Assembly (NCBI GenBank): GCA_017455085.1
Contig: JAFTBT010000093.1
Span: 1 to 17,115, forward strand
DNA from: Synergistaceae bacterium
GTDB lineage: Bacteria; Synergistota; Synergistia; Synergistales; Aminobacteriaceae
Length of the DNA stretch: 17,115 bases
Direction: 5' to 3'
Part shown: positions 1 through 6,868 of the stretch, one piece after another
Position numbering within the stretch: position 1 is the first letter of the stretch
Layout of the letters: every line of letters starts with the position of its first letter
Program-made: the position numbers and the translations under genes
The notes under the pieces: generated by a model
The model's input: only the letters and a program-made list of their open reading frames with translations
Told to the model about the DNA's origin: nothing
Databases searched by the model: none

Positions 1-1290
1 GGGCCTGCTCCCTCGAAGGGAATTGCTAAGGGCATAATAGTGAGTCTTCCGGACGCCCGGCAGTCCGTGTTGAGAGCATATCAGGAAGCCCAGAGCATAA
101 CAGGCATTTCGGCCAAGAGACTCAAGAACGTAATCGTAGCCTTCAACGCGCTGGATGTTCAGAGCGAGTCGACACACGGCATGATCACACTCGGAGGCAG
201 GGACTCCAGAGCTGTCGATGAGGAGGCTTTACGGAACGTCATCACCCGCGCAAGGGACTTCGTACCCATGAGGAGCAACATGTACTCTCTGCACATGATA
301 CCCACCAGATACCAGCTAGACGGCCAGAACGTTGACGAACCGCTCGACATGAACGGCTCACAGCTCGACGTGTGGCTGCAGACCGTAGCATTCCCGATGA
401 CTTACGTGCAGAATGTAGTGAGCTGCGTACGCGGTGCAGGGCTTGAGGTGAAGGGGCTCGTGCTGAAACCGTTGGCGGCCTCGCTCGGAGCAGTCTACGA
501 GGAAGAAATGCGGGCAGGGTGTATCTCGATATGCATCGGCGGAGGAACTACAGGCATAGTGCTGTATCAGGGCGGGAGGGCTTTCCGAATCATGAGCATT
601 CCCATCGGCGGCGAACACGTCAGCAGAGATCTGGCTATGGTGCTGCATTTGACTCTGCGAGAAGCAGAACTCCTCAAGCGCAGAATGTTCATCGACAGCG
701 AGGAAGAACTCCGCAGGCAGGGTATAGACGTAGAAACAGCCTATCAGGTAGTTTTTGCGAGGCTGGAGGAACTTTTTGACGAGTACGTCCGCAATGCTCT
801 GGCTGAATGCACACCGCAGAATTACCCTGGCGGAATAATTTTGTCTGGCGGAGTGTCAGAGACTCCCGGAATAGATGCTATGCTGGCTGATATTCTGCAA
901 ATGCCTGTGCGAAGAGTCATAGAGCCGATATACACAATGCCTCCAGGACTGGACAATGCCGCGTATGTGAGTTCAGCTGGGATTCTGAAGTACTTTGCCG
1001 TAACTGAGAGCGACCCGTATATGTTCATCAAGTCCAACCAGCCGCTTCCGGGTCTTGCTGTGCAGTCAGGCATGGATGACGAACAGGCTAAGAAACCAAG
1101 AAAGAGACGCTCTATTTTTGACGACGGAGAGGACGAGGAGCAGGACGAGACCGAAGAACCGCAGAATGAGCCTGAAGACAGCGAGGACTCTGAAGACGGG
1201 GATGACGGCAATGACGAAGATGACGAGCCGCACGAGAATCTAGCCGATAAGTTCAAGAACTTCATGCGTCAAGTCGGCAAGATGTTTTAG
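1..1290 (+). CDS. ftsA: Cell-division actin homologue FtsA, 5' end cut by the window
   Basis: FtsA is the actin-fold protein that tethers FtsZ filaments to the inner membrane and recruits later divisome proteins. The frame is open to base 1. The residues before the GTG at 40 (PSKGIAKGI) match the conserved FtsA N-terminal region, so the GTG is not the start and perhaps 30-40 residues are missing. Visible landmarks are the phosphate-2 loop IGGGTTG (535-555), the following IPIGGEHVSRDLA, and the adenosine loop LSGGVSETPG (about 841-870). The C-terminus has a basic patch (KKPRKRR), a strongly acidic linker rich in D and E (about 1108-1236), and a final amphipathic segment LADKFKNFMRQVGKMF, the usual membrane-targeting helix. 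The phosphate-2 loop reads C-I-G-G-G-T-T-G, where most FtsA have D at both ends; see findings. It lies directly upstream of ftsZ. Family assignment is firm. Confidence 0.95.
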   Translation, partial: GPAPSKGIAKGIIVSLPDARQSVLRAYQEAQSITGISAKRLKNVIVAFNALDVQSESTHGMITLGGRDSRAVDEEALRNVITRARDFVPMRSNMYSLHMIPTRYQLDGQNVDEPLDMNGSQLDVWLQTVAFPMTYVQNVVSCVRGAGLEVKGLVLKPLAASLGAVYEEEMRAGCISICIGGGTTGIVLYQGGRAFRIMSIPIGGEHVSRDLAMVLHLTLREAELLKRRMFIDSEEELRRQGIDVETAYQVVFARLEELFDEYVRNALAECTPQNYPGGIILSGGVSETPGIDAMLADILQMPVRRVIEPIYTMPPGLDNAAYVSSAGILKYFAVTESDPYMFIKSNQPLPGLAVQSGMDDEQAKKPRKRRSIFDDGEDEEQDETEEPQNEPEDSEDSEDGDDGNDEDDEPHENLADKFKNFMRQVGKMF

Positions 1291-1342
1291 CCGGACAGGT
1301 ACGGAGACAGTTTGCATGACAGGCAGTGTGTTACGCATAAAC

Positions 1343-1371
1343 TTGTAATGCCCGAAAAAATACAATACAAT
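1343..1371 (+). promoter_or_regulatory. Probable sigma70 promoter for ftsZ
   Basis: In the 116-bp ftsA-ftsZ gap, TTGTAA (1343-1348) and TACAAT (1366-1371) are separated by exactly 17 bp, giving a good -35/-10 pair. Transcription would begin near 1378, leaving a leader of about 25-30 nt with the ribosome-binding site. A second TACAAT five bases upstream is badly spaced. This would let ftsZ be expressed independently of ftsA. Inferred from sequence only. Confidence 0.55.
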
Positions 1372-1385
1372 ATTTTTTCACACAC

Positions 1386-1410
1386 AGGAGGAGGTAAATT
1401 TATGGCATGA
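1386..1410 (+). promoter_or_regulatory. ftsZ ribosome-binding site with a two-codon start-stop ORF
   Basis: AGGAGGAGG (1386-1394) is followed after 7 nt by ATG GCA TGA (1402-1410). The best-spaced start codon therefore reads only two codons, and its TGA overlaps the true ftsZ ATG at 1407 as ATGA. The true start is 12 nt from the Shine-Dalgarno. Either ftsZ is translated by termination-reinitiation from the dipeptide ORF, or the ribosome uses the long spacing directly. A single-base assembly error is also possible. Confidence 0.6.
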
Positions 1411-2726
1411 ATCAGGACGAATTATTCAGCCTAACGAATAATAATGACGCACAGCAAGCTGAACAGATAGTCGTATTCGGAGTAGGCGGAGGCGGAGGAA
1501 ATGCCCTCAATCACATAATAGAGTCTAACGTTCAAGGCGTTGACTTTGTGGCAGCAAATACCGACAGAAAAGCTCTCGAAGCTAACAAAGCACCCAACAG
1601 AATACTTCTCGGCGAAAACCTCACACGCGGACTCGGAGCAGGCGCAAATCCCGCAATGGGAGCTAATGCAGCAGAAGAAAGCATCGACAAAATCCGCGAA
1701 TACATCAACGGAGCTGATATGCTGTTCGTAACCGCAGGAATGGGCGGAGGCACAGGCACAGGTGCAGCTCCCATCATCGCAGAGGCCGCGAAAAAGCTCG
1801 GCGTTCTTGTGGTCGGTGTGGTCACGAAACCGTTCGGGTTCGAGATGCGCAAAAGAATGAGTGTCGCCGAAGAAGGCATTGCTCAGCTCAAGAAAAACGT
1901 TGACGCTTTGCTTATCGTCGAGAATCAGAAGCTGCTTGAACTGGATAACGGCCTCAAAATGAAGATTATCGATGCATACAAGAAAGTCGATGAAGTTCTC
2001 AGGCAGGCAGTGCAGGGAGTTACAGACCTCATCACCAAAAACGGATTCATAAATCTGGACTTTGCTGACATAAAAACCATACTGAAAGCTCCTGAAAACG
2101 GAAGTGCTACCATTGCGATTATGGGCATGGGTGAGGGCGAAGGAGACGGCCGCGCAAGAAAAGCCGCTGAAGAGGCCATCAATTCACCGCTCATGACGCT
2201 GGATCTGGCAGACGCGAAGGGAATGCTCCTGAACGTAACGACAGGGCCGGATATTACGCTTGAGGAAATGACTCAGGCAGCGGACATCATACAGGAACAT
2301 GCGGATATTGACGCGCAGGTCATCTGGGGGCATGTGTTCGATGAGAGTCTCGGCGACAAAGTTCACGTTACACTGATTGCTACGTTCCCGGAAGGAGCAG
2401 CTCAGGCTTCAGCACAACGTCAGCGCACAAATGTACGTTTAGGCGGCGGAGTAATGTATCAGCCTCATACCCCACAGCCTCGTGTATCGATCCAGACTCA
2501 GCCGCAGAGTCCTCGTGTGAGAACACCGCAGATTCAGCAGCCAGTACAGCCCATGCCAAGAACAGGAGGCCCCTCAATTTTTGACGTGTACAAGCAGAAA
2601 AAAGGTGCTCAGGAAGGATTCGAGGAGGCAAGATTGCAGCAGCCCGCAGAAGACGATGAACTTCCGGGCACGATAAGGAGACCATATGACCAACCAGCAT
2701 TTTTCAGAAAGACAACCAGAAACTGA
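1407..2726 (+). CDS. ftsZ: Cell-division GTPase FtsZ
   Basis: FtsZ is the tubulin homologue that forms the cytokinetic ring. The N-terminal GTP-binding fold carries the T1 glycine loop (GVGGGGGNAL, residues 25-34) and the tubulin signature GGGTGTG (113-119). The catalytic T7 loop is NGFINLDFAD (212-221), with the conserved asparagine and aspartates that complete the neighbouring subunit's active site. After about residue 330 comes a Q- and P-rich disordered linker, then the C-terminal peptide DQPAFFRKTTRN that binds FtsA and other tethers. The 439-residue length is slightly above usual because of the linker. The start at 1407 is preferred because the ATG at 1402 terminates after two codons. 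The last 41 nt also encode the start of the downstream SPOR protein. The assignment is essentially certain. Confidence 0.98.
   Translation: MNQDELFSLTNNNDAQQAEQIVVFGVGGGGGNALNHIIESNVQGVDFVAANTDRKALEANKAPNRILLGENLTRGLGAGANPAMGANAAEESIDKIREYINGADMLFVTAGMGGGTGTGAAPIIAEAAKKLGVLVVGVVTKPFGFEMRKRMSVAEEGIAQLKKNVDALLIVENQKLLELDNGLKMKIIDAYKKVDEVLRQAVQGVTDLITKNGFINLDFADIKTILKAPENGSATIAIMGMGEGEGDGRARKAAEEAINSPLMTLDLADAKGMLLNVTTGPDITLEEMTQAADIIQEHADIDAQVIWGHVFDESLGDKVHVTLIATFPEGAAQASAQRQRTNVRLGGGVMYQPHTPQPRVSIQTQPQSPRVRTPQIQQPVQPMPRTGGPSIFDVYKQKKGAQEGFEEARLQQPAEDDELPGTIRRPYDQPAFFRKTTRN
2675..2688 (+). promoter_or_regulatory. Ribosome-binding site inside ftsZ deciding the SPOR gene start
   Basis: AAGGAG (2675-2680) sits 5 nt before ATG 2686 inside the ftsZ reading frame. 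This is a good Shine-Dalgarno at normal spacing and fixes the start of the SPOR gene within the last codons of ftsZ, implying that the two genes are translated from one message. Confidence 0.7.
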
Positions 2727-3447
2727 CAGACGCTCCAGATTTCGCAGGGGCTTCAAGAAACGCGGGATACTTCCATCATTTGGGGATCTAGTTCTGCCTA
2801 TAGTGAGCATTGCCGCAGTGGGATTGCTTGTGCTTGCAGGGAGGCAGTTCTTCATCAACGGGCTTCAGACTTCACCAGAGATTACGTCTACTAGGGCGTA
2901 TGCTGACTCTCCGGCTCTTTTGGCTGAACGTGAGCGAGAACAGGAAGAGGCCGAAGAAAATGCTGTAGCTCCAGCCGTGAAGGATGTTCCTCCGATTACT
3001 GCTCCGGCGAAGGGAATCGAAGTAGCCGCAGAGACTATCCCGCCAGTGAAACCAGTTCAGACAGCTCAAAAAACTCAAGCTACAGCTCCGGCGAAAACTA
3101 CCCTTGCGGTTGCACAGAACAGCACCCCAGCTCCGAAGGCTAACCCTGCCCCGAAGGCTGAACCAGAAAAACCGAAAACAGCCCCGAAAGTCGAACAGCT
3201 TCCGGCAAATAAACAGTGGCGCGTTCAGGTGGGAGCATATCCCTCGAAAGCTGCTGCTGATGATGCCGCAAAAAAAATCCGCAGAGCAGGCTATAAAGCT
3301 GTGGTGTACAAGAATCCTGACTCGAAGCACGTGAAAGTTTGGGTTGAGGAGGCAGGTCCTACTAAGTTTTATGCGGACAGGATAGCTGACCAGATGAAGA
3401 AACTCGGCTTCAAAACCAGCTTTGCATTTCCACCAGCATCGAAATAG
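2686..3447 (+). CDS. SPOR-domain membrane protein
   Basis: This 253-residue protein has the layout of an FtsN/DedD-type division factor. A short basic cytoplasmic N-terminus is followed by one hydrophobic helix (LVLPIVSIAAVGLLVLAG, about residues 36-53). A long Ala/Pro/Lys/Glu-rich periplasmic linker spans about 75-175. The C-terminal SPOR domain (about 178-250) opens with KQWRVQVGAYPSKAAADDAAKKI and ends with two further beta-like stretches. SPOR domains bind septal peptidoglycan stripped of its stem peptides, so the protein probably marks or activates the constricting septum. It overlaps ftsZ by 41 nt and has its own ribosome-binding site, consistent with co-translation with ftsZ. No FtsN-specific essential helix was recognised, so I do not assign a gene symbol. 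Confidence 0.85.
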   Translation: MTNQHFSERQPETDRRSRFRRGFKKRGILPSFGDLVLPIVSIAAVGLLVLAGRQFFINGLQTSPEITSTRAYADSPALLAEREREQEEAEENAVAPAVKDVPPITAPAKGIEVAAETIPPVKPVQTAQKTQATAPAKTTLAVAQNSTPAPKANPAPKAEPEKPKTAPKVEQLPANKQWRVQVGAYPSKAAADDAAKKIRRAGYKAVVYKNPDSKHVKVWVEEAGPTKFYADRIADQMKKLGFKTSFAFPPASK

Positions 3448-3455
3448 CTCATAAC

Positions 3456-3496
3456 GGGCGGGCGTTCGTGAAAGAATCTGCCTGCCTTATTTTTTT
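3456..3496 (+). terminator. Rho-independent terminator after the ftsZ-SPOR operon
   Basis: GGGCGGGC (3456-3463) pairs with GCCTGCCT (3480-3487) across a 16-nt loop, giving 8 bp with two G-T wobbles. A run of T residues with one A follows at once (3487-3496). It lies 9 nt after the SPOR stop codon and should end transcription of the division cluster. Confidence 0.75.
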
Positions 3497-3624
3497 GCCA
3501 TGACACACATAACACACACAGCTATTTTTGTGATAGCACACGTTTTGTGATGACATACACACAACATTGACGGTTATATTTTGCTATAACACACACATAA
3601 TTTTGCTATGACACATACACACAG
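3493..3624 (+). repeat. Degenerate CA-rich repeat tract before and into folC
   Basis: Five imperfect copies of a motif close to TTTTGYKATRRCACA, each followed by CA-rich sequence, begin near 3493, 3526, 3543, 3579 and 3601. Spacing is irregular (33, 17, 36 and 22 bp). The last copy contains the folC ATG, so the first folC residues (MTHTHS) are encoded by repeat sequence. A TTGACG (3567-3572) could be a -35 box, but no well-spaced -10 is visible. I recognise no Shine-Dalgarno for folC here. Confidence 0.6.
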
Positions 3625-4951
3625 TTTTGATAATCTCGAAAATCTATTGCACTCCCATTCCACCAACAAGATCATTCCAGGCCTCGAAAGAATCTCTAGA
3701 CTCCTTCAGCGTCTCGGAAACCCGCAGGACTCCTTCAAGGCCATTCACATAGTCGGCACCAACGGCAAAGGCTCCACAGGCGCATTCATCTCGTCAGTCC
3801 TCAAGGCTTCAGGCTACAACACAGCTTTCTACTCCAGCCCGCACCTAGTCAGTCCCGGTGAAAGGCTCTTAGTGAACGGCCAAGCACTCAGCCCGTCAGA
3901 CTGGGTACATGCCGTGCAAGAAGCCGCTAACGTGATTCATGAAGGCGAAGAATTACCGTCATACTTTGAGCTGCTCACTGCTGGGGCGTTTTTGCTCATG
4001 AGGGAGAAGAATATTGACGTTGGTGTAGTTGAGGCGGGACTAGGCGGGAAACTCGACGCTACTAACACCATGCATAACGTCATATGTTCGGTAATCGCTT
4101 CGATCTCGATTGACCACACGGAATATCTCGGCCCAACGATTGAGAGCATTGCAGGGGAAAAGTTCGCTGTTGTGAGAAAAAATACTCCTGCATGTTTTTC
4201 TGGGAGTCCGGAGTCTCTGATCCCCATGTTCAGGAAAGTATGCAGTGAAAACGGAGCCTTGCCCTTTGTCGTGAGTGAAGAGGCTGCTGTACGGAATGCA
4301 CATGTCTCACTAACAGGGAACACTCTGGACTTTGTTGCAAACGGCTTCACGCTTGAGGGAGTACACACGGGATTGATAGGATCGTATCAGGTGAAGAATG
4401 CGGTTCTTGCTATGTCTGCAATATCACTCATCAGGAACGTATTACCCAAAATTACGGAAGATTCTGTGCGTCAAGGATTGCTGAGTGCAGCTTGGCCGGG
4501 AAGGCTCGAATTGGCCGCGAAAAACCCTGTTGTGATTCTGGACGGAGGGCATAACTTTGACGGAGTTGCTAACCTGTGCAGAAGCATACGTGAACTTTGG
4601 CCAAGTGAGGCTGGTGTGAACGTTAAGGGTAAATCAATCGGGGTTGTGTATGCCGCCATGAGGGATAAAGACTACTCCGGATGTTTAGGCCTGCTAAGTG
4701 AAGAACTATGCCCCAAGCTCTACGTTACTACTGTTCCGGAGATGGCTAGAGCTGCAAAACCTGATGAGCTTTTGGCTGCTGCAAATGGTCTCCGGTGGAA
4801 GAACAGCCCTGAAGGTTTCGCACTGCCTGAAGACGCGGTGAAGAGGGCTTGCGATGACGGGAATGATATAGTGATCGTGTGCGGGAGTCTGTATCTAGTG
4901 GGGTATATCAGGGCAAAGAATACGTCAGGCAATCTCTGCCCCGATTCGTAA
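3608..4951 (+). CDS. folC: Folylpolyglutamate synthase / dihydrofolate synthase
   Basis: FolC adds glutamate to dihydropteroate and to reduced folates using ATP, and belongs to the Mur-ligase family. The N-terminal Mur-type core has the P-loop GTNGKGST (about residues 51-58), followed by the family stretch YSSPHLVSPGERLLVNG. VVEAGLGGKLDATN carries the metal and omega-loop residues, and IDHTEYLG with AGEKFAVVR (the region of the carbamoylated lysine) follows. The C-terminal domain starts near WPGRLE with ILDGGHNFDG (DGGHN binds the nucleotide). The 447-residue length is typical. The start at 3608 places GLERI about where related proteins have it, but no ribosome-binding site precedes it, so initiation is unusual. 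It ends directly against the convergent gene: TAA is followed at once by TCA, the complement of that gene's stop. Confidence 0.95.
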   Translation: MTHTHSFDNLENLLHSHSTNKIIPGLERISRLLQRLGNPQDSFKAIHIVGTNGKGSTGAFISSVLKASGYNTAFYSSPHLVSPGERLLVNGQALSPSDWVHAVQEAANVIHEGEELPSYFELLTAGAFLLMREKNIDVGVVEAGLGGKLDATNTMHNVICSVIASISIDHTEYLGPTIESIAGEKFAVVRKNTPACFSGSPESLIPMFRKVCSENGALPFVVSEEAAVRNAHVSLTGNTLDFVANGFTLEGVHTGLIGSYQVKNAVLAMSAISLIRNVLPKITEDSVRQGLLSAAWPGRLELAAKNPVVILDGGHNFDGVANLCRSIRELWPSEAGVNVKGKSIGVVYAAMRDKDYSGCLGLLSEELCPKLYVTTVPEMARAAKPDELLAAANGLRWKNSPEGFALPEDAVKRACDDGNDIVIVCGSLYLVGYIRAKNTSGNLCPDS

Positions 4952-5227
4952 TCAGCTTTGAGTGTCCTTCAGAAATTGGGTGTGTTTTTCGTGGCGTTGC
5001 TGTTCTATGCGCTCGATGGCATCTTTTCGGTGCTGGAGCTTCCTGAGTTCCGCAGATTTCGCGACCATATCGTTGTGTGAGTCCCAAGCCGTTATGAGTG
5101 AGTTGTGCATACTGGACTGTGCGGCTTGGTGGAGAGTTTGGGCTTCCTGCTGAGTGCGTGGGATGCGGCGTGTAGTGTTTGGCGGCAATTCGTCCCACAT
5201 ACTGCCGTAACGAGTATCGATCTTCAT
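4952..5227 (-). CDS. Unknown small protein, coiled-coil-like C-terminus
   Basis: I do not recognise this 91-residue protein. It is hydrophilic with no signal peptide or membrane segment. The C-terminal half (ELRKLQHRKDAIERIEQQRHEKHTQ) is highly charged and helical, possibly a coiled coil. The reading frame is supported by a strong AGGAGG upstream and by ending exactly where folC ends. A longer alternative in another minus frame (about 4908-5198) runs into folC and has low-complexity composition, so I prefer this one. It is divergent from the nuclease-like gene at 5301, with 73 bp between them. Function cannot be inferred. Confidence 0.6.
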   Translation of the reverse strand: MKIDTRYGSMWDELPPNTTRRIPRTQQEAQTLHQAAQSSMHNSLITAWDSHNDMVAKSAELRKLQHRKDAIERIEQQRHEKHTQFLKDTQS

Positions 5228-5244
5228 TTCATGTGCAGCCTCCT
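5224..5244 (-). promoter_or_regulatory. Ribosome-binding site with ATG-AAA-TGA start-stop
   Basis: On the minus strand AGGAGG (5244-5239) is followed after 6 nt by ATG AAA TGA (5232-5224). Its stop overlaps the true start ATG 5227 as ATGA. The true start is therefore 11 nt from the Shine-Dalgarno. This is the same arrangement as in front of ftsZ, in an unrelated gene. Confidence 0.6.
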
Positions 5245-5300
5245 TTGTGTAGATTCTATATGCGTGCTAAGATTCCTGCTATCCCACAAACGAAGGAAGA

Positions 5301-6422
5301 TTGCTGGAAGTCATCGTAAAAATTTCGGCCAAGTACTCCACACAACAATCAGACTCCCTAAACCTGTTCAGGGTTCTCGGTGTTGAGGCCGCTGAAGTTA
5401 GAATCTGCCGCCTGCTGTATGAGCTGCTGCTGCCTTCCGGGTCTCACGGTATGGGTAATCTCATGCTCAAGCTGTTTTGCCGGGATGTCCTCAGCAGTAT
5501 TGACATTCACGATTACGAACTTGACAGCGCGGAGGTCTTCAGAGAGTACGAGACATACAACGGCAGAAAAATAGATCTGGTCATCAGGACAAGGGATAGA
5601 TTCATTCCTGTTGAGGTCAAAATTTTCGCGAAGGATTCACCTCACCAGTGCAGGGACTACTACCAAGAAGCTAAATCCAGACGGAAATACGCCAAATTAG
5701 TGTATCTCTCCAGATTCGGAGACATGCCATCACAGGAAAGCATAGGAGACATGAATCCTGAAGCGATTATCTGCGTGTCGTTCAAGAAAGATATTCGGCT
5801 GTGGTTATCGGACTGCATAAGCCAACCCGAAATTCTCAGCAATAACAGAGTCCGTGAAGTCCTTGTGCAGTTTATGGAGGCAGTAAATAATTTCACGATA
5901 CCCAATCGCATGGAGGAAGAAAAAATGTCAGAAATAGCCGATGAGATTCTGAGTTCGCCGGAAAAGTTAAGGGCTGCCGTTGATGTTAAGAATGCTGTTG
6001 ACGGAGCAATAGAGCAGCTCAGGATAAAATTTTTTGAGGAAGTGCGAATTGCAGTTAATGAATCCTGCACTATCGACTACAAAAACGTCCCGGATTCGCG
6101 CGACAAAGCATTAAGCTACAGCTACCGTGAAGGAATTGATGTAGTGTTCGGTGTCAGTGACGGGCTGTACGTGTCATACCTGAATACGGACGGAGCTGAC
6201 CACTCAGATTTTGCGGAGAGAGTCCAAGCCAGACGCTCACAGCAAGGCTTCAACGGCTTCAGTGATAACTTGTGGCTATACTGGGAATACTGCAATGTTC
6301 ACGGTAATGTTGATTTCTGGACTCCGAATGATTCGCTGTTTGCCCTCTGTGATGGGAATACCCGCAAAAAGTTAGTACACACCTGTTCGGAGAAAATAAA
6401 GCAGTTCCTAGCCTATCTATGA
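5301..6422 (+). CDS. PD-(D/E)XK nuclease-superfamily protein
   Basis: The N-terminus follows the pattern of the PDDEXK_4-type family: a helix with LFRVLGVEAAEVR, then LLLPSGSHGMGNLMLKLF (about residues 22-59). The catalytic core is visible as E41, KIDLVI with D92, and VEVKI with E105 and K107. HQCRDYYQEA (115-124) follows, with the glutamine and tyrosine common in RecB-like members, so the active site looks intact. The remaining 200 residues are an unassigned C-terminal region with no motif I recognise. Translation probably starts at TTG 5301, preceded by AAGGA only 3 nt away; there is no upstream in-frame start and the next ATG would remove the conserved N-terminus. DNA cleavage is likely from the family; the biological role is unknown, with defence or mobile-element functions possible. 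It overlaps the convergent TSCPD gene by 6 nt. Confidence 0.75.
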   Translation: MLEVIVKISAKYSTQQSDSLNLFRVLGVEAAEVRICRLLYELLLPSGSHGMGNLMLKLFCRDVLSSIDIHDYELDSAEVFREYETYNGRKIDLVIRTRDRFIPVEVKIFAKDSPHQCRDYYQEAKSRRKYAKLVYLSRFGDMPSQESIGDMNPEAIICVSFKKDIRLWLSDCISQPEILSNNRVREVLVQFMEAVNNFTIPNRMEEEKMSEIADEILSSPEKLRAAVDVKNAVDGAIEQLRIKFFEEVRIAVNESCTIDYKNVPDSRDKALSYSYREGIDVVFGVSDGLYVSYLNTDGADHSDFAERVQARRSQQGFNGFSDNLWLYWEYCNVHGNVDFWTPNDSLFALCDGNTRKKLVHTCSEKIKQFLAYL

Positions 6423-6677
6423 CGTTTTCGTGAGTGCTGCCTCAATCGCCAGAGCAAGCTGGTCCGCGCATGAAGTCCCCCTGTTGCGGCACTGGTTGCC
6501 CTTGAGGATTCTGGCTATGTGTTCGGCGTCAGATCCCTCGATGAGTTTCGTGATAGCCCGCAGATTCCCGGAACACCCTCCCAAAAATGCAACGTCATGG
6601 AGTTTTCCGTCCTCGATGTCAAACTGTATCAGCTTCGCGCAGACTCCTTTAGTGTAGTACTCGTAGTGTTGTCTCAT
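6417..6677 (-). CDS. TSCPD-domain small protein
   Basis: This 86-residue protein matches the small stand-alone TSCPD family (TIGR03905-type), related to the C-terminal domain of some ribonucleotide reductases. Conserved cysteines occur at GVCAK (13), GGCSGN (35), NQC (63) and TSC (70), and are likely metal or redox ligands. The signature here reads GTSCADQLA rather than the usual TSCPDQLA. The start at 6677 is a normal ATG; a G-run (GGGGG) lies about 11 nt upstream on the minus strand. It is separated from dus by the 40-bp repeat tract and overlaps the nuclease-like gene tail to tail. The exact function of this family is not established. Confidence 0.8.
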   Translation of the reverse strand: MRQHYEYYTKGVCAKLIQFDIEDGKLHDVAFLGGCSGNLRAITKLIEGSDAEHIARILKGNQCRNRGTSCADQLALAIEAALTKTS

Positions 6678-6689
6678 TATTCATTTATC

Positions 6690-6868
6690 CCCCATTTGCG
6701 TTTATGTATAAGCCCCACGTCTCCGAGCGTCATGTTTCTGTGACGTATCCAGACCCACGTTTCCGGGCGTCATGTTTCTGTTATGTAGCAGCCACATATT
6801 TCCGAGCATAATATTTCTGTGATGTACCAACCCCACGTTTCCGAGCATAGATTACCCCCCACGTTTTA
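6690..6868. repeat. Imperfect tandem repeat of about 40 bp running into the end of dus
   Basis: Copies begin near 6714, 6754, 6791 and 6832, with periods of 40, 37 and 41 bp. The plus-strand consensus is close to CCCACGTTTCCGAGCGTCAT followed by GTTTCTGTGATGTA. A diverged partial copy precedes them, and CCCCCCACGTTTT (6856-6868) looks like a last partial copy lying inside the dus reading frame. There are no unique spacers, so it is not a CRISPR array, and I see no strong internal hairpin. It fills the gap between dus and the TSCPD gene. Confidence 0.75.

Noticed and set aside
822..1265. 147-codon minus-strand ORF opposite ftsA
   Set aside because: Its serine-rich start is simply the complement of the acidic FtsA linker.
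4908..5198. 96-codon minus-strand ORF overlapping the end of folC
   Set aside because: It competes with the 91-aa frame that has a strong ribosome-binding site and ends flush with folC; its product is low-complexity.
6713..6851. CRISPR array
   Set aside because: The units abut each other with varying period and have no unique spacers; no cas genes nearby.
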